64,000 bases of DNA from Nematostella vectensis (taxonomy: Eukaryota; Cnidaria; Anthozoa; Actiniaria; Edwardsiidae), in contig NC_064043.1 of NCBI RefSeq assembly GCF_932526225.1, forward strand, positions 496,001-560,000, in the 5' to 3' direction. This document shows, in pieces, positions 50,149 to 63,862 of the stretch. Below the pieces are notes generated by a model. It was given only the letters and a program-made list of their open reading frames with translations, had not been told where the DNA came from and did no database searches. A program made the position numbers and the translations under genes. The first letter of the stretch is position 1. Each line of letters starts with the position of its first letter.

Positions 50149-50699
50149 AAAATAGGCTATCAGCGGGAATCGAACCCGGGTTGCTGCGTTAGTAGTCAAG
50201 TGCCCGCAACGAAAGACTAACGTGGCATTGCTGAAGGGAATTGTAATGAAAATTACTATAAATACTATTGGTATCGTAAACTATCCCAAGCAAAGTCACC
50301 ATCGGACTGGAGGTTACATTCGGGAAAAGCTTCAGGGTTACATTCGGGAATTTGTTTTACGAGTGTAACCTCCAAAAGGTTACAATCGATAATTTTTTTT
50401 CCGAATGTAAATTCCAAAAAGTAACATTAGGAAATATAAAACAGTATACTCGGAAAAAAAGGTATATCAATCTATCGAGCGCTATGCTCTATGTTAGAAT
50501 CTACTTAATCAAGTTATCCAAGGAATCTAGTTAGTTCTTGTGTGCATAAAATATGTACAGGATCCTGAACAAAGCATGAGCACATCAAAGATGCTGAGAG
50601 TACATAAAAATGTCCCTATACCTTCTTTTTATGTCATGACACACCAAGAACAGTATAATTAAGTATCGATATTTAAAAAAAAAAAAAAAAAAAAAAAAA

Positions 50700-52859
50700 G
50701 GCTATCAGCGGGAATCGAACCCGGGTCGCTGCGTTAGTAGTCAAGTGCCCGCAACGAAAGACTAACGTGGCATTGCTGAAGGGAATTGTAATGAAAATTA
50801 CTTTTAATACTATTGGTATCGTAAACTATCCCAAGAAAAGTCACCATCGGACTGGAGGTTACATTCGGGAAAAGCTTCAGGGTTACATTCGGGAATTTGT
50901 TTTACGAGTGTAACCTCCAAAAGGTTACAATCGATAATTTTTTTTCCGAATGTAAATTCCAAAAAGTAACATTAGGAAAAATAAAACAGTATACTCGGAA
51001 AAAAAGGTATATCAATCTATCGAGCGCTATGCTCTATGTTAGAATCTACTTAATCAAGTTATCCAAGGAATCTAGTTAGTTCTTGTGTGCATAAAATATG
51101 TACAGGATCCTGAACAAAGCATGAGCACATCAAAGATGCTGAGAGTACATAAAAATGTCCCTATACCTTCTTTTTATGTCATGACACACCAAGAACAGTA
51201 TAATAAAGTATCGATATTAAAAAAAATAAAATAAAGAAAAAACAATAGGCTATCAGCGGGAATCGAACCCGTCTAGCTGCGTTAGTAGTCAAGTGCCCGC
51301 AACGAAAGACTAACGTGGCATTGCTGACGGGAATTGTAATGAAAATTACTTTTAATACTATTGGTATCGTAAACTATCCCAAGAAAAGTCACCATCGGAC
51401 TGGAGGTTACATTCGGGAAAAGCTTCAGGGTTACATTCGGGAATTTGTTTTACGAGTGTAACCTCCAAAAGGTTACAATCGATAATTTTTTTTCCGAATG
51501 TAAATTCCAAAAAGTAACATTAGGAAAAATAAAACAGTATACTCGGAAAAAAAGGTATATCAATCTATCGAGCGCTGTGCTCTATGTTAGAATCTACTTA
51601 ATCAAGTTATCCAAGGAATCTAGTTAGTTCTTGTGTGCATAAAATATGTACAGGATCCTGAACAAAGCATGAGCACATCAAAGATGCTGAGAGTACATAA
51701 AAATGACCATATACCTTCTTTTATGTCATGACACACCAAGAACAGTATAATTAAGTATCGATATTTAAAAAAAAAAAATAAAGAAAAGAAAATATGCTAT
51801 CAGCGGGAATCGAACCCGGGTCGCTGCGTTAGTAGTAAAGTGCCTGCAACAAAAGACTAACTTGGCATTGCTGAAGGGAATTGTAATAAAAATTACTTTT
51901 AATACTATTGGTATCGTAAACTATCCCAAGCAAAGTCACCATCGGACTGGAGGTTACATTCGGGAAAAGCTTCAGGGTTACATTCGGGAATTTGTTTTAC
52001 GAGTGTAACCTCCAAAAGGTTACAATCGATAATTTTTTTTCCGAATGTAAATTCCAAAAAGTAACATTAGAAAAAATAAAACAGTATACTCGGAAAAAAA
52101 GGTATATCAATCTATCGAGCGCTATGCTCTATGTTAGAATCTACTTAATCAAGTTATCCAAGGAATCTAGTTAGTTCTTGTGTGCATAAAATATGTACAG
52201 GATCCTGAACAAAGCATGAGCACATCAAAGATGCTGAGAGTACATAAAAATGTCCCTATACCTTCTTTTTATGTCATGACACACCAAGAACAGTATAATA
52301 AAGTATCGATATTAAAAAAAATAAAATAAAGAAAAAACAATATGCTATCAGCGGGAATCGAACCCGGGTCGCTGCGTTAGTAGTCAAGTGCCTGCAACAA
52401 AAGACTAACGTGGCATTGCTGAAGGGAATTGTAATAAAAATTACTTTTAATACTATTGGTATCGTAAACTATCCCAAGCAAAGTCACCATCGGACTTGAG
52501 GTTACATTCGGGAAAAGCTTCAGGGTTACATTCGCGAATTTGTTTTACGAGTGTAACCTCCAAAAGGTTACAATCGATAATTTTTTTTCCGAATGTAAAT
52601 TCCAAAAAGTAACATTAGGAAAAATAAAACAGTATACTCGTAAAAAAAAGGTATATCAATCTATCGAGCGCTATGCTCTATGTTAGAATCTACTTAATCA
52701 AGTTATCCAAGGAATCTAGTTAGTTCTTGTGTGCATAAAATATGTACAGGATCCTGAACAAAGCATGAGCACATCAAAGATGCTGAGAGTACATAAAAAT
52801 GTCCCTATACCTACTTTTTATGTCATGACACACCAAGAACAGTATAATTAAGTATCGAT

Positions 52860-52894
<35 letters not shown>
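50700..52894. repeat. Four-unit block D4, copy 1
   Basis: Resembles 52895-54534 and the following sequence at an offset near 2195 bp. The first three units match in subfamily order and private marks. The fourth unit is the weakest match. Confidence 0.7.
52864..52894. repeat. Uninterrupted 31-bp A-tract
   Basis: The longest pure A-run I found. Other long ones are 34779-34804 (26), 35331-35356 (26), 39716-39741 (26), 49020-49044 (25), 50675-50699 (25), and 50113-50152, which is 23 A, one G and 16 A. On the minus strand these are T-runs after the tRNA-like block. Lengths may be affected by sequencing error. Confidence 0.85.
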
Positions 52895-52897
<3 letters not shown>

Positions 52898-54534
52898 TAT
52901 CAGCGTGAATCGAACCCGGGTCGCTGCGTTAGTAGTCAAGTGCCCGCAACGAAAGACTAACGTGGCATTGCTGAAGGGAATTGTAATGAAAATTACTTTT
53001 AATACTATTGGTATCGTAAACTATCCCAAGAAAAGTCACCATCGGACTGGAGGTTACATTCGGGAAAAGCTTCAGGGTTACATTCGGGAATTTGTTTTAC
53101 GAGTGTAACCTCCAAAAGGTTACAATCGATAATTTTTTTTCCGAATGTAAATTCCAAAAAGTAACATTAGGAAAAATAAAACAGTATACTCGGAAAAAAA
53201 GGTATATCAATCTATCGAGCGCTATGCTCTATGTTAGAATCTACTTAATCAAGTTATCCAAGGAATCTAGTTAGTTCTTGTGTGCATAAAATATGTACAG
53301 GATCCTGAACAAAGCATGAGCACATCAAAGATGCTGAGAGTACATAAAAATGTCCCTATACCTTCTTTTTATGTCATGACACACCAAGAACAGTATAATA
53401 AAGTATCGATATTAAAAAAAATAAAATAAAGAAAAAACAATAGGCTATCAGCGGGAATCGAACCCGTCTAGCTGCGTTAGTAGTCAAGTGCCCGCAACGA
53501 AAGACTAACGTGGCATTGCTGACGGGAATTGTAATGAAAATTACTTTTAATACTATTGGTATCGTAAACTATCCCAAGAAAAGTCACCATCGGACTGGAA
53601 GTTACATTTGGGAAAAGCTTCAGGGTTACATTCGTGAATTTGTTTTACGAGTGTAACCTCCAAAAGGTTACAATCGATAATTTTTTTTCCGAATGTAAAT
53701 TCCAAAAAGTAACATTAGGAAAAATAAAACAGTATACTCGGAAAAAAAGGTATATCAATCTATCGAGCGCTGTGCTCTATGTTAGAATCTACTTAATCAA
53801 GTTATCCAAGGAATCTAGTTAGTTCTTGTGTGCATAAAATATGTACAGGATCCTGAACAAAGCATGAGCACATCAAAGATGCTGAGAGTACATAAAAATG
53901 ACCATATACCTTCTTTTATGTCATGACACACCAAGAACAGTATAATTAAGTATCGATATTTAAAAAAAAAAATAAAGAAAAGAAAATATGCTATCAGCGG
54001 GAATCGAACCCGGGTCGCTGCGTTAGTAGTAAAGTGCCTGCAACAAAAGACTAACGTGGCATTGCTAAAGGGAATTGTAATAAAAATTACTTTTAATACT
54101 ATTGGTATCGTAAACTATCCCAAGCAAAGTCACCATCGGACTGGAGGTTACATTCGGGAAAAGCTTCAGGGTTACATTCGGGAATTTGTTTTACGAGTGT
54201 AACCTCCAAAGGGTTACAATCGATAATTTTTTTTCCGAATGTAAATTCCAAAAAGTAACATTAGGAAAAATAAAACAGTATACTCGTAAAAAAAAGGTAT
54301 ATCAATCTATCGAGCGCTATGCTCTATGTTAGAATCTACTTAATCAAGTTATCCAAGGAATCTAGTTAGTTCTTGTGTGCATAAAATATGTACAGGATCC
54401 TGAACAAAGCATGAGCACATCAAAGATGCTGAGAGTACATAAAAATGTCCCTATACCTTCTTTTTATGTCATGACACACCAAGAACAGTATAATTAAGTA
54501 TCGATATTTAAAAAAAAAAATAATAAAAAAAAAA
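52895..54534. repeat. Four-unit block D4, copy 2 (three clear units)
   Basis: Counterpart of 50700 onward. Private changes include GCGTGAATCG near 52906 and GGAAGTTACATTTGGG near 53598. Confidence 0.7.
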
Positions 54535-56725
54535 GGCTATCAGCGGGAATCGAACCCGGGTCGCTGCGTTAGTAGTCAAGTGCCCGCAACGAAAGACTAA
54601 CGTGGCATTGCTAAAGGGAATTGTAATGAAAATTACTTTTAATACTATTGGTATCGTAAACTATCCCAAGCAAAGTCACCATCGGACTGGAGGTTACATT
54701 CGGGAAAAGCTTCAGGGTTACATTCGGGAATTTGTTTTACGAGTGTAACCTCCAAAAGGTTACAATCGATATTTTTTTTTCCGAATGTAAATTCCAAAAA
54801 GTAACATTAGGAAAAATAGAACAGTATACTCGGAAAAAAAGGTATATCAATCTATCGAGCGCTGTGCTCTATGTTAGAATCTACTTAATCAAGTTATCCA
54901 AGGAATCTAGTTAGTTCTTGTGTGCATAAAATATGTACAGGATCCTGAACAAAGCATGAGCACATCAAAGATGCTGAGAGTACATAAAAATGACCATATA
55001 CCTTCTTTTATGTCATGACACACCAAGAACAGTATAATTAAGTATCGATATTTAAAAAAAAAATCAAGAAAAAAAAATAGGCTATCAGCGGGAATCGAAC
55101 CCGGGTCGTTGCGTTAGTAGTCAAGTGCCCGCAACGAAAGACTAACGTGGCATTGCTGAAGGGAATTGTAATGAAAATTACTTTCAATACTATTGGTATC
55201 GTAAACTATCCCAAGCAAAGTAACCATCGGACTGGAGGTTACATTCGGGAAAAGATTCAGGGTTACATTCGGGAATTTGTTTTACGAGTGTAACCTCCAA
55301 AAGGTTACAATCGATAATTTTTTTTTCCGAATGTAAATTCCAAAAAGTAACATTAGGAAATATAAAACAGTATACTCGGAAAAAAAGGTATATCAATCTA
55401 TCGAGCGCTATGCTCTATGTTAGAATCTACTTAATCAAGTTATCCAAGGAATCTAGTTAGTTCTTGTGTGCATAAAATATGTACAGGATCCTGAACAAAG
55501 CATGAGCACATCAAAGATGCTGAGAGTACATAAAAATGTCCCTATACCTTCTTTTTATGTCATGACACACCAAGAACAGTATAATAAAGTATCGATATTA
55601 AAAAAAATAAAATAAAGAAAAAAACAATAGGCTATCAGCGGGAATCGAACCCGGGTCGCTGCGTTAGTAGTCAAGTGCCCGCAACGAAAGACTAACGTGG
55701 CATTGCTGAAGGGAATTGTAATGAAAATTACTTTTAATACTATTGGTATCGTAAACTATCCCAAGAAAAGTCACCATCGGACTGGAGGTTACATTCGGGA
55801 AAAGCTTCAGGGTTACATTCGGGAATTTGTTTTACGAGTGTAACCTCCAAAAGGTTACAATCGATAATTTTTTTTTCCGAATGTAAATTCCAAAAAGTAA
55901 CATTAGGAAATATAAAACAGTATACTCGGAAAAAAAGGTATATCAATCTATCGAGCGCTATGCTCTATGTTAGCATCTACTTAATCAAGTTATCCGAGGA
56001 ATCTAGTTAGTTCTTGTGTGCATAAAATATGTACAGGATCCTGAACAAAGCATGAGCACATCAAAGATGCTGAGAGTACATAAAAATGTCCCTATACCTT
56101 CTTTTTATGTCATGACACACCAAGAACAGTATAATTAAGTATCGATATTTAAAAAAAAATAATAAAGAAAAGAAAATATGCTATCAGCGGGAATCGAACC
56201 CGGGTCGCTGCGTTAGTAGTCAAGTGCCCGCAACGAAAGACTAACGTGGCATTGCTAAAGGGAATAGTAATGAAAATTACTTTTAATACTATTGGTATCG
56301 TAAACTATCCCAAGCAAAGTCACCATCGGACTGGAGGTTATATTCGGGAAAAGCTTCAGGGTTACATTCGGGAATTTGTTTTACGAGTGTAACCTCCAAA
56401 AGGTTACAATCGATAATTTTTTTTCCGAATGTAAATTCCAAAAAGTAACATTAGGAAAAATAAAACAGTATACTCGTAAAAAAAGGTATATCAATCTATC
56501 GAGCGCTATGCTCTATGTTAGAATCTACTTAATCAATTATTCAAGGAATCTAGTTAGTTCTTGTGTGCATAAAATATGTACAGGATCCTGAACAAAGCAT
56601 GAGCACATCAAAGATGCTGAGAGTACATAAAAATGTCCCTATACCTTCTTTTTATGTCATGACACACCAAGAACAGTATAATTAAGTATCGATATTTAAA
56701 AAAAAATAATAAAGAAAAAAAAATA

Positions 56726-58327
56726 GGCTATCAGCGGGAATCGAACCCGGGTAGCTGCGTTAGTAGTCAAGTGCCCGCAACGAAAGACTAACGTGGCATT
56801 GCTAAAGGGAATTGTAATGAAAATTACTTTTAATACTATTGGTATCGTAAACTATCCCAAGCAAAGTCACCATCGGACTGGAGGTTACATTCGGGAAAAG
56901 CTTCAGGGTTACATTCGGGAATTTGTTTTACGAGTGTAACCTCCAAAAGGTTACAATCGATATTTTTTTTTCCGAATGTAAATTCCAAAAAGTAACATTA
57001 GGAAAAATAGAACAGTATACTCGGAAAAAAAAGGTATATCAATCTATCGAGCGCTATGCTCTATGTTAGCATCTACTTAATCAAGTTATCCAAGGAATCT
57101 AGTTAGTTCTTGTGTGCATAAAATATGTACAGGATCCTTAACAAAGCATGAGCACATCAAAGATGCTGAGAGTACATAAAAATGACCATATACCTTCTTT
57201 TATGTCATGACACACCAAGAACAGTATAATTAAGTATCGATATTTAAAAAAAAAAAATAAAGAAAAGAAAATATGCTATCAGCGGGAATCGAATCCGGGT
57301 CGCTGCGTTAGTAGTAAAGTGCCTGCAACAAAAGACTAACGTGGCATTGCTGAAGGGAATTGTAATAAAAATTACTTTTAATACTATTGGTATCGTAAAC
57401 TATCCCAAGCAAAGTCACCATCGGACTGGAGGTTACATTCGGGAAAAGCTTCAGGGTTACATTCGGGAATTTGTTTTACTAGTGTAACCTCCAAAAGGTT
57501 ACAATCGATATTTTTTTTTCCGAATGTGAATTCCAAAAAGTAACATTAGGAAAAATAGAACAGTATATTTGGAAAAAAAGGTATATCAATCTATCGAGCG
57601 CTATGCTCTATGTTAGAATCTACTTAATCAAGTTATCCAAGGAATCTAGTTAGTTCTTGTGTGCATAAAATATGTACAGGATCCTGAACAAAGCATGAGC
57701 ACATCAAAGATGCTGAGAGTACATAAAAACGACCCTATACCTTCTTTTTATGTCATGACACACCAAGAACAATATAATTAAGTATCGATATTTAAAAAAA
57801 TAATTAAAGAAAAAAAAAATAGGCTATCAGCGGGAATCGAACCCGGGTCGTTGCGTTAGTAGTCAAGTGCCCGCAACGAAAGACTAACGTGGCATTGCTG
57901 AAGGGAATTGTAATGAAAATTACTTTCAATACTATTGGTATCGTAAACTATCCCAAGCAAAGTCACCATCGGACTGGAGGTTACATTCGGGAAAAGCTTC
58001 AGGGTTACATTCGGGAATTTGTTTTACGAGTGTAACCTCCAAAAGGTTACAATCGATAATTTTTTTTTCCGAATGTAAATTCCAAAAAGTAACATTAGGA
58101 AATATAAAACAGTATACTCGGAAAAAAAGGTATATCAATCTATCGAGCGCTATGCTCTATGTTAGAATCTACTTAATCAAGTTATCCAAGGAATCTAGTT
58201 AGTTCTTGTGTGCATAAAATATGTACAGGATCCTGAACAAAGCATGAGCACATCAAAGATGCTGAGAGTACATAAAAATGTCCCTATACCTTCTTTTTAT
58301 GTCATGACACACCAAGAACAGTATAAT
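56726..58327. repeat. Three-unit block D3, copy 1
   Basis: The ordered trio recurs 1645 bp later (58371) and 4934 bp later (61660). Copies 1 and 2 share GAATCCGGG (near 57292 and 58937) and TTTTACTAGTG (57475 and 59120). Copy 3 lacks both and is therefore the older split. Confidence 0.85.
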
Positions 58328-58370
58328 TAAGTATCGATATTTAAAAAAAAATAATAAAGAAAAAAAAATA

Positions 58371-59971
58371 GGCTATCAGCGGGAATCGAACCCGGGTAGC
58401 TGCGTTAGTAGTCAAGTGCCCGCAACGAAAGACTAACGTGGCATTGCTAAAGGGAATTGTAATGAAAATTACTTTTAATACTATTGGTATCGTAAACTAT
58501 CCCAAGCAAAGTCACCATCGGACTGGAGGTTACATTCGGGAAAAGCTTCAGGGTTACATTCGGGAATTTGTTTTACGAGTGTAACCTCCAAAAGGTTACA
58601 ATCGATATTTTTTTTTCCGAATGTAAATTCCAAAAAGTAACATTAGGAAAAATAGAACAGTATACTCGGAAAAAAAAGGTATATCAATCTATCGAGCGCT
58701 ATGCTCTATGTTAGCATCTACTTAATCAAGTTATCCAAGGAATCTAGTTAGTTCTTGTGTGCATAAAATATGTACAGGATCCTTAACAAAGCATGAGCAC
58801 ATCAAAGATGCTGAGAGTACATAAAAATGACCATATACCTTCTTTTATGTCATGACACACCAAGAACAGTATAATTAAGTATCGATATTTAAAAAAAAAA
58901 AATAAAGAAAAGAAAATATGCTATCAGCGGGAATCGAATCCGGGTCGCTGCGTTAGTAGTAAAGTGCCTGCAACAAAAGACTAACGTGGCATTGCTGAAG
59001 GGAATTGTAATAAAAATTACTTTTAATACTATTGGTATCGTAAACTATCCCAAGCAAAGTCACCATCGGACTGGAGGTTACATTCGGGAAAAGCTTCAGG
59101 GTTACATTCGGGAATTTGTTTTACTAGTGTAACCTCCAAAAGGTTACAATCGATATTTTTTTTTCCGAATGTGAATTCCAAAAAGTAACATTAGGAAAAA
59201 TAGAACAGTATATTTGGAAAAAAAGGTATATCAATCTATCGAGCGCTATGCTCTATGTTAGAATCTACTTAATCAAGTTATCCAAGGAATCTAGTTAGTT
59301 CTTGTGTGCATAAAATATGTACAGGATCCTGAACAAAGCATGAGCACATCAAAGATGCTGAGAGTACATAAAAACGACCCTATACCTTCTTTTTATGTCA
59401 TGACACACCAAGAACAATATAATTAAGTATCGATATTTAAAAAAATAATTAAAGAAAAAAAAAATAGGCTATCAGCGGGAATCGAACCCGGGTCGTTGCG
59501 TTAGTAGTCAAGTGCCCGCAACGAAAGACTAACGTGGCATTGCTGAAGGGAATTGTAATGAAAATTACTTTCAATACTATTGGTATCGTAAACTATCCCA
59601 AGCAAAGTCACCATCGGACTGGAGGTTACATTCGGGAAAAGCTTCAGGGTTACATTCGGGAATTTGTTTTACGAGTGTAACCTCCAAAAGGTTACAATCG
59701 ATAATTTTTTTTTCCGAATGTAAATTCCAAAAAGTAACATTAGGAAATATAAAACAGTATACTCGGAAAAAAAGGTATATCAATCTATCGAGCGCTATGC
59801 TCTATGTTAGAATCTACTTAATCAAGTTATCCAAGGAATCTAGTTAGTTCTTGTGTGCATAAAATATGTACAGGATCCTGAACAAAGCATGAGCACATCA
59901 AAGATGCTGAGAGTACATAAAAATGTCCCTATACCTTCTTTTTATGTCATGACACACCAAGAACAGTATAA
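58371..59971. repeat. Three-unit block D3, copy 2
   Basis: Nearly identical to copy 1. It ends in the ATAATAAAG tail form instead of ATAATTAAG, so its right border lies just before the A-rich tract. Confidence 0.85.
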
Positions 59972-61659
59972 TAAAGTATCGATATTAAAAAAAATAAAAT
60001 AAAGAAAAAAACAATAGGCTATCAGCGGGAATCGAACCCGGGTCGCTGCGTTAGTAGTCAAGTGCCCGCAACGAAAGACTAACGTGGCATTGCTGAAGGG
60101 AATTGTAATGAAAATTACTTTTAATACTATTGGTATCGTAAACTATCCCAAGAAAAGTCACCATCGGACTGGAGGTTACATTCGGGAAAAGCTTCAGGGT
60201 TACATTCGGGAATTTGTTTTACGAGTGTAACCTCCAAAAGGTTACAATCGATAATTTTTTTTTCGAATGTAAATTCCAAAAAGTAACATTAGGAAATATA
60301 AAACAGTATACTCGGAAAAAAAGGTATATCAATCTATCGAGCGCTATGCTCTATGTTAGCATCTACTTAATCAAGTTATCCAAGGAATCTAGTTAGTTCT
60401 TGTGTGCATAAAATATGTACAGGATCCTGAACAAAGCATGAGCACATCAAAGATGCTGAGAGTACATAAAAATGTCCCTATACCTTCTTTTTATGTCATG
60501 ACACACCAAGAACAGTATAATAAAGTATCGATATTAAAAAAAATAAAATAAAGAAAAAACAATAGGCTATCAGCGGGAATCGAACCCGGGTCGCTGCGTT
60601 AGTAGTCAAGTGCCCGCAACGAAAGACTAACGTGGCATTGCTGACGGGAATTGTAATGAAAATTACTTTTAATACTATTGGTATCGTAAACTATCCCAAG
60701 AAAAGTCACCATCGGACTGGAGGTTACATTCGGGAAAAGCTTCAGGGTTACATTCGGGAATTTGTTTTACGAGTGTAACCTCCAAAAGGTTACAATCGAT
60801 AATTTTTTTTCCGAATGTAAATTCCAAAAAGTAACATTAGGAAAAATAAAACAGTATACTCGGAAAAAAAGGTATATCAATCTATCGAGCGCTGTGCTCT
60901 ATGTTAGAATCTACTTAATCAAGTTATCCAAGGAATCTAGTTAGTTCTTGTGTGCATAAAATATGTACAGGATCCTGAACAAAGCATGAGCACATCAAAG
61001 ATGCTGAGAGTACATAAAAATGTCCCTATACCTTCTTTTTATGTCATGACACACCAAGAACAGTATAATTAAGTATCGATATTTAACAAAAATAATAAAG
61101 AAAAGAAAATATGCTATCAGCGGGAATCGAACCCGGGTCGCTGCGTTAGTAGTCAAGTGCCCGCAACGAAAGACTAACGTGGCATTGCTAAAGGGAATAG
61201 TAATGAAAATTACTTTTAATACTATTGGTATCGTAAACTATCCCAAGCAAAGTCACCATCGGACTGGAGGTTACATTCGGGAAAAGCTTCAGGGTTACAT
61301 TCGGGAATTTGTTTTACGAGTGTAACCTCCAAAAGGTTACAATCGATAATTTTTTTTCCGAATGTAAATTCCAAAAAGTAACATTAGGAAAAATAAAACA
61401 GTATACTCGTAAAAAAAGGTATATCAATCTATCGAGCGCTATGCTCTATGTTAGAATCTACTTAATCAAGTTATTCAAGGAATCTAGTTAGTTCTTGTGT
61501 GCATAAAATATGTACAGGATCCTGAACAAAGCATGAGCACATCAAAGATGCTGAGAGTACATAAAAATGTCCCTATACCTTCTTTTTATGTCATGACACA
61601 CCAAGAACAGTATAATTAAGTATCGATATTTAAAAAAAAATAATAAAGAAAAAAAAATA

Positions 61660-63260
61660 GGCTATCAGCGGGAATCGAACCCGGGTAGCTGCGTTAGTAG
61701 TCAAGTGCCCGCAACGAAAGACTAACGTGGCATTGCTAAAGGGAATTGTAATGAAAATTACTTTTAATACTATTGGTATCGTAAACTATCCCAAGCAAAG
61801 TCACCATCGGACTGGAGGTTACATTCGGGAAAAGCTTCAGGGTTACATTCGGGAATTTGTTTTACGAGTGTAACCTCCAAAAGGTTACAATCGATATTTT
61901 TTTTTCAGAATGTAAATTCCAAAAAGTAACATTAGGAAAAATAGAACAGTATACTCGGAAAAAAAAGGTATATCAATCTATCGAGCGCTATGCTCTATGT
62001 TAGCATCTACTTAATCAAGTTATCCAAGGAATCTAGTTAGTTCTTGTGTGCATAAAATATGTACAGGATCCTTAACAAAGCATGAGCACATCAAAGATGC
62101 TGAGAGTACATAAAAATGACCATATACCTTCTTTTATGTCATGACACACCAAGAACAGTATAATTAAGTATCGATATTTAAAAAAAAAAAATAAAGAAAA
62201 GAAAATATGCTATCAGCGGGAATCGAACCCGGGTCGCTGCGTTAGTAGTAAAGTGCCTGCAACAAAAGACTAACGTGGCATTGCTGAAGGGAATTGTAAT
62301 AAAAAATACTTTTAATACTATTGGTATCGTAAACTATCCCAAGCAAAGTCACCATCGGACTGGAGGTTACATTCGGGAAAAGCTTCAGGGTTACATTCGG
62401 GAATTTGTTTTACGAGTGTAACCTCCAAAAGGTTACAATCGATATTTTTTTTTCCGAATGTGAATTCCAAAAAGTAACATTAGGAAAAATAGAACAGTAT
62501 ATTTGGAAAAAAAGGTATATCAATCTATCGAGCGCTATGCTCTATGTTAGAATCTACTTAATCAAGTTATCCAAGGAATCTAGTTAGTTCTTGTGTGCAT
62601 AAAATATGTACAGGATCCTGAACAAAGCATGAGCACATCAAAGATGCTGAGAGTACATAAAAACGACCCTATACCTTCTTTTTATGTCATGACACACCAA
62701 GAACAATATAATTAAGTATCGATATTTAAAAAAAACATTAAAGAAAAAAAAAATAGGCTATCAGCGGGAATCGAACCCGGGTCGTTGCGTTAGTAGTCAA
62801 GTGCCCGCAACGAAAGACTAACGTGGCATTGCTGAAGGGAATTGTAATGAAAATTACTTTCAATACTATTGGTATCGTAAACTATCCCAAGCAAAGTCAC
62901 CATCGGACTGGAGGTTACATTCGGGAAAAGCTTCAGGGTTACATTCGGGAATTTGTTTTACGAGTGTAACCTCCAAAAGGTTACAATCGATAATTTTTTT
63001 TTCCGAATGTAAATTCCAAAAAGTAACATTAGGAAATATAAAACAGTATACTCGGAAAAAAAGGTATATCAATCTATCGAGCGCTATGCTCTATGTTAGA
63101 ATCTACTTAATCAAGTTATCCAAGGAATCTAGTTAGTTCTTGTGTGCATAAAATATGTACAGGATCCTGAACAAAGCATGAGCACATCAAAGATGCTGAG
63201 AGTACATAAAAATGTCCCTATACCTTCTTTTTATGTCATGACACACCAAGAACAGTATAA
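61660..63260. repeat. Three-unit block D3, copy 3
   Basis: Same trio, with the normal GAACCCGGG and TTTTACGAGTG and a private TTTCAGAATG near 61903. The unit before it (61112) matches the unit before copy 1 (56179), so the shared block extends left by one unit. Confidence 0.83.
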
Positions 63261-63862
63261 TAAAGTATCGATATTAAAAAAAATAAAATAAAGAAAAAAA
63301 CAATAGGCTATCAGCGGGAATCGAACCCGGGTCGCTGCGTTAGTAGTCAAGTGCCCGCAACGAAAGACTAACGTGGCATTGCTGAAGGGAATTGTAATGA
63401 AAATTACTTTTAATACTATTGGTATCGTAAACTATCCCAAGAAAAGTCACCATCGGACTGGAGGTTACATTCGGGAAAAGCTTCAGGGTTACATTCGGGA
63501 ATTTGTTTTACGAGTGTAACCTCCAAAAGGTTACAATCGATAATTTTTTTTTCCGAATGTAAATTCCAAAAAGTAACATTAGGAAATATAAAACAGTATA
63601 CTCGGAAAAAAAGGTATATCAATCTATCGAGCGCTATGCTCTATGTTAGCATCTACTTAATCAAGTTATCCAAGGAATCTAGTTAGTTCTTGTGTGCATA
63701 AAATATGTACAGGATCCTGAACAAAGCATGAGCACATCAAAGATGCTGAGAGTACATAAAAATGTCCCTATACCTTCTTTTTATGTCATGACACACCAAG
63801 AACAGTATAATAAAGTATCGATATTTAAAAAAAAAAAAAAAAACAAATAAAGAAAAAAAATA

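Larger units (their letters stand above)
49045..54534. repeat. Array zone 6: repeated dimers and a four-unit duplication
   Basis: Units start at 49045, 49593, 50155, 50700, 51248, 51795, 52343, 52895, 53443 and 53989. A pair made of a GGGTCGCTG unit followed by a GTCTAGCTG unit occurs at 49045/49593, 50700/51248 and 52895/53443. The run 50700-52894 resembles 52895 onward at an offset of about 2195 bp. Shared private marks include a one-base loss in CTTCTTTTATG (near 51720 and 53912) and AGTAGTAAAG in the units at 51795 and 53989. The zone also has the longest A-tracts in the window. Confidence 0.85.
54535..63862. repeat. Array zone 7: three-unit repeats at 1645-bp spacing
   Basis: Units start at 54535, 55080, 55630, 56179, 56726, 57274, 57822, 58371, 58919, 59467, 60017, 60565, 61112, 61660, 62208, 62756 and 63306. 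The ordered trio 56726/57274/57822 recurs at 58371/58919/59467 and at 61660/62208/62756. Its marks are GGATCCTTAAC instead of GGATCCTGAAC in the first member, GTGAATTCC with TATATTTGG in the second, and GTCGTTGCG with GGAAATATAAA in the third. Confidence 0.88.
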
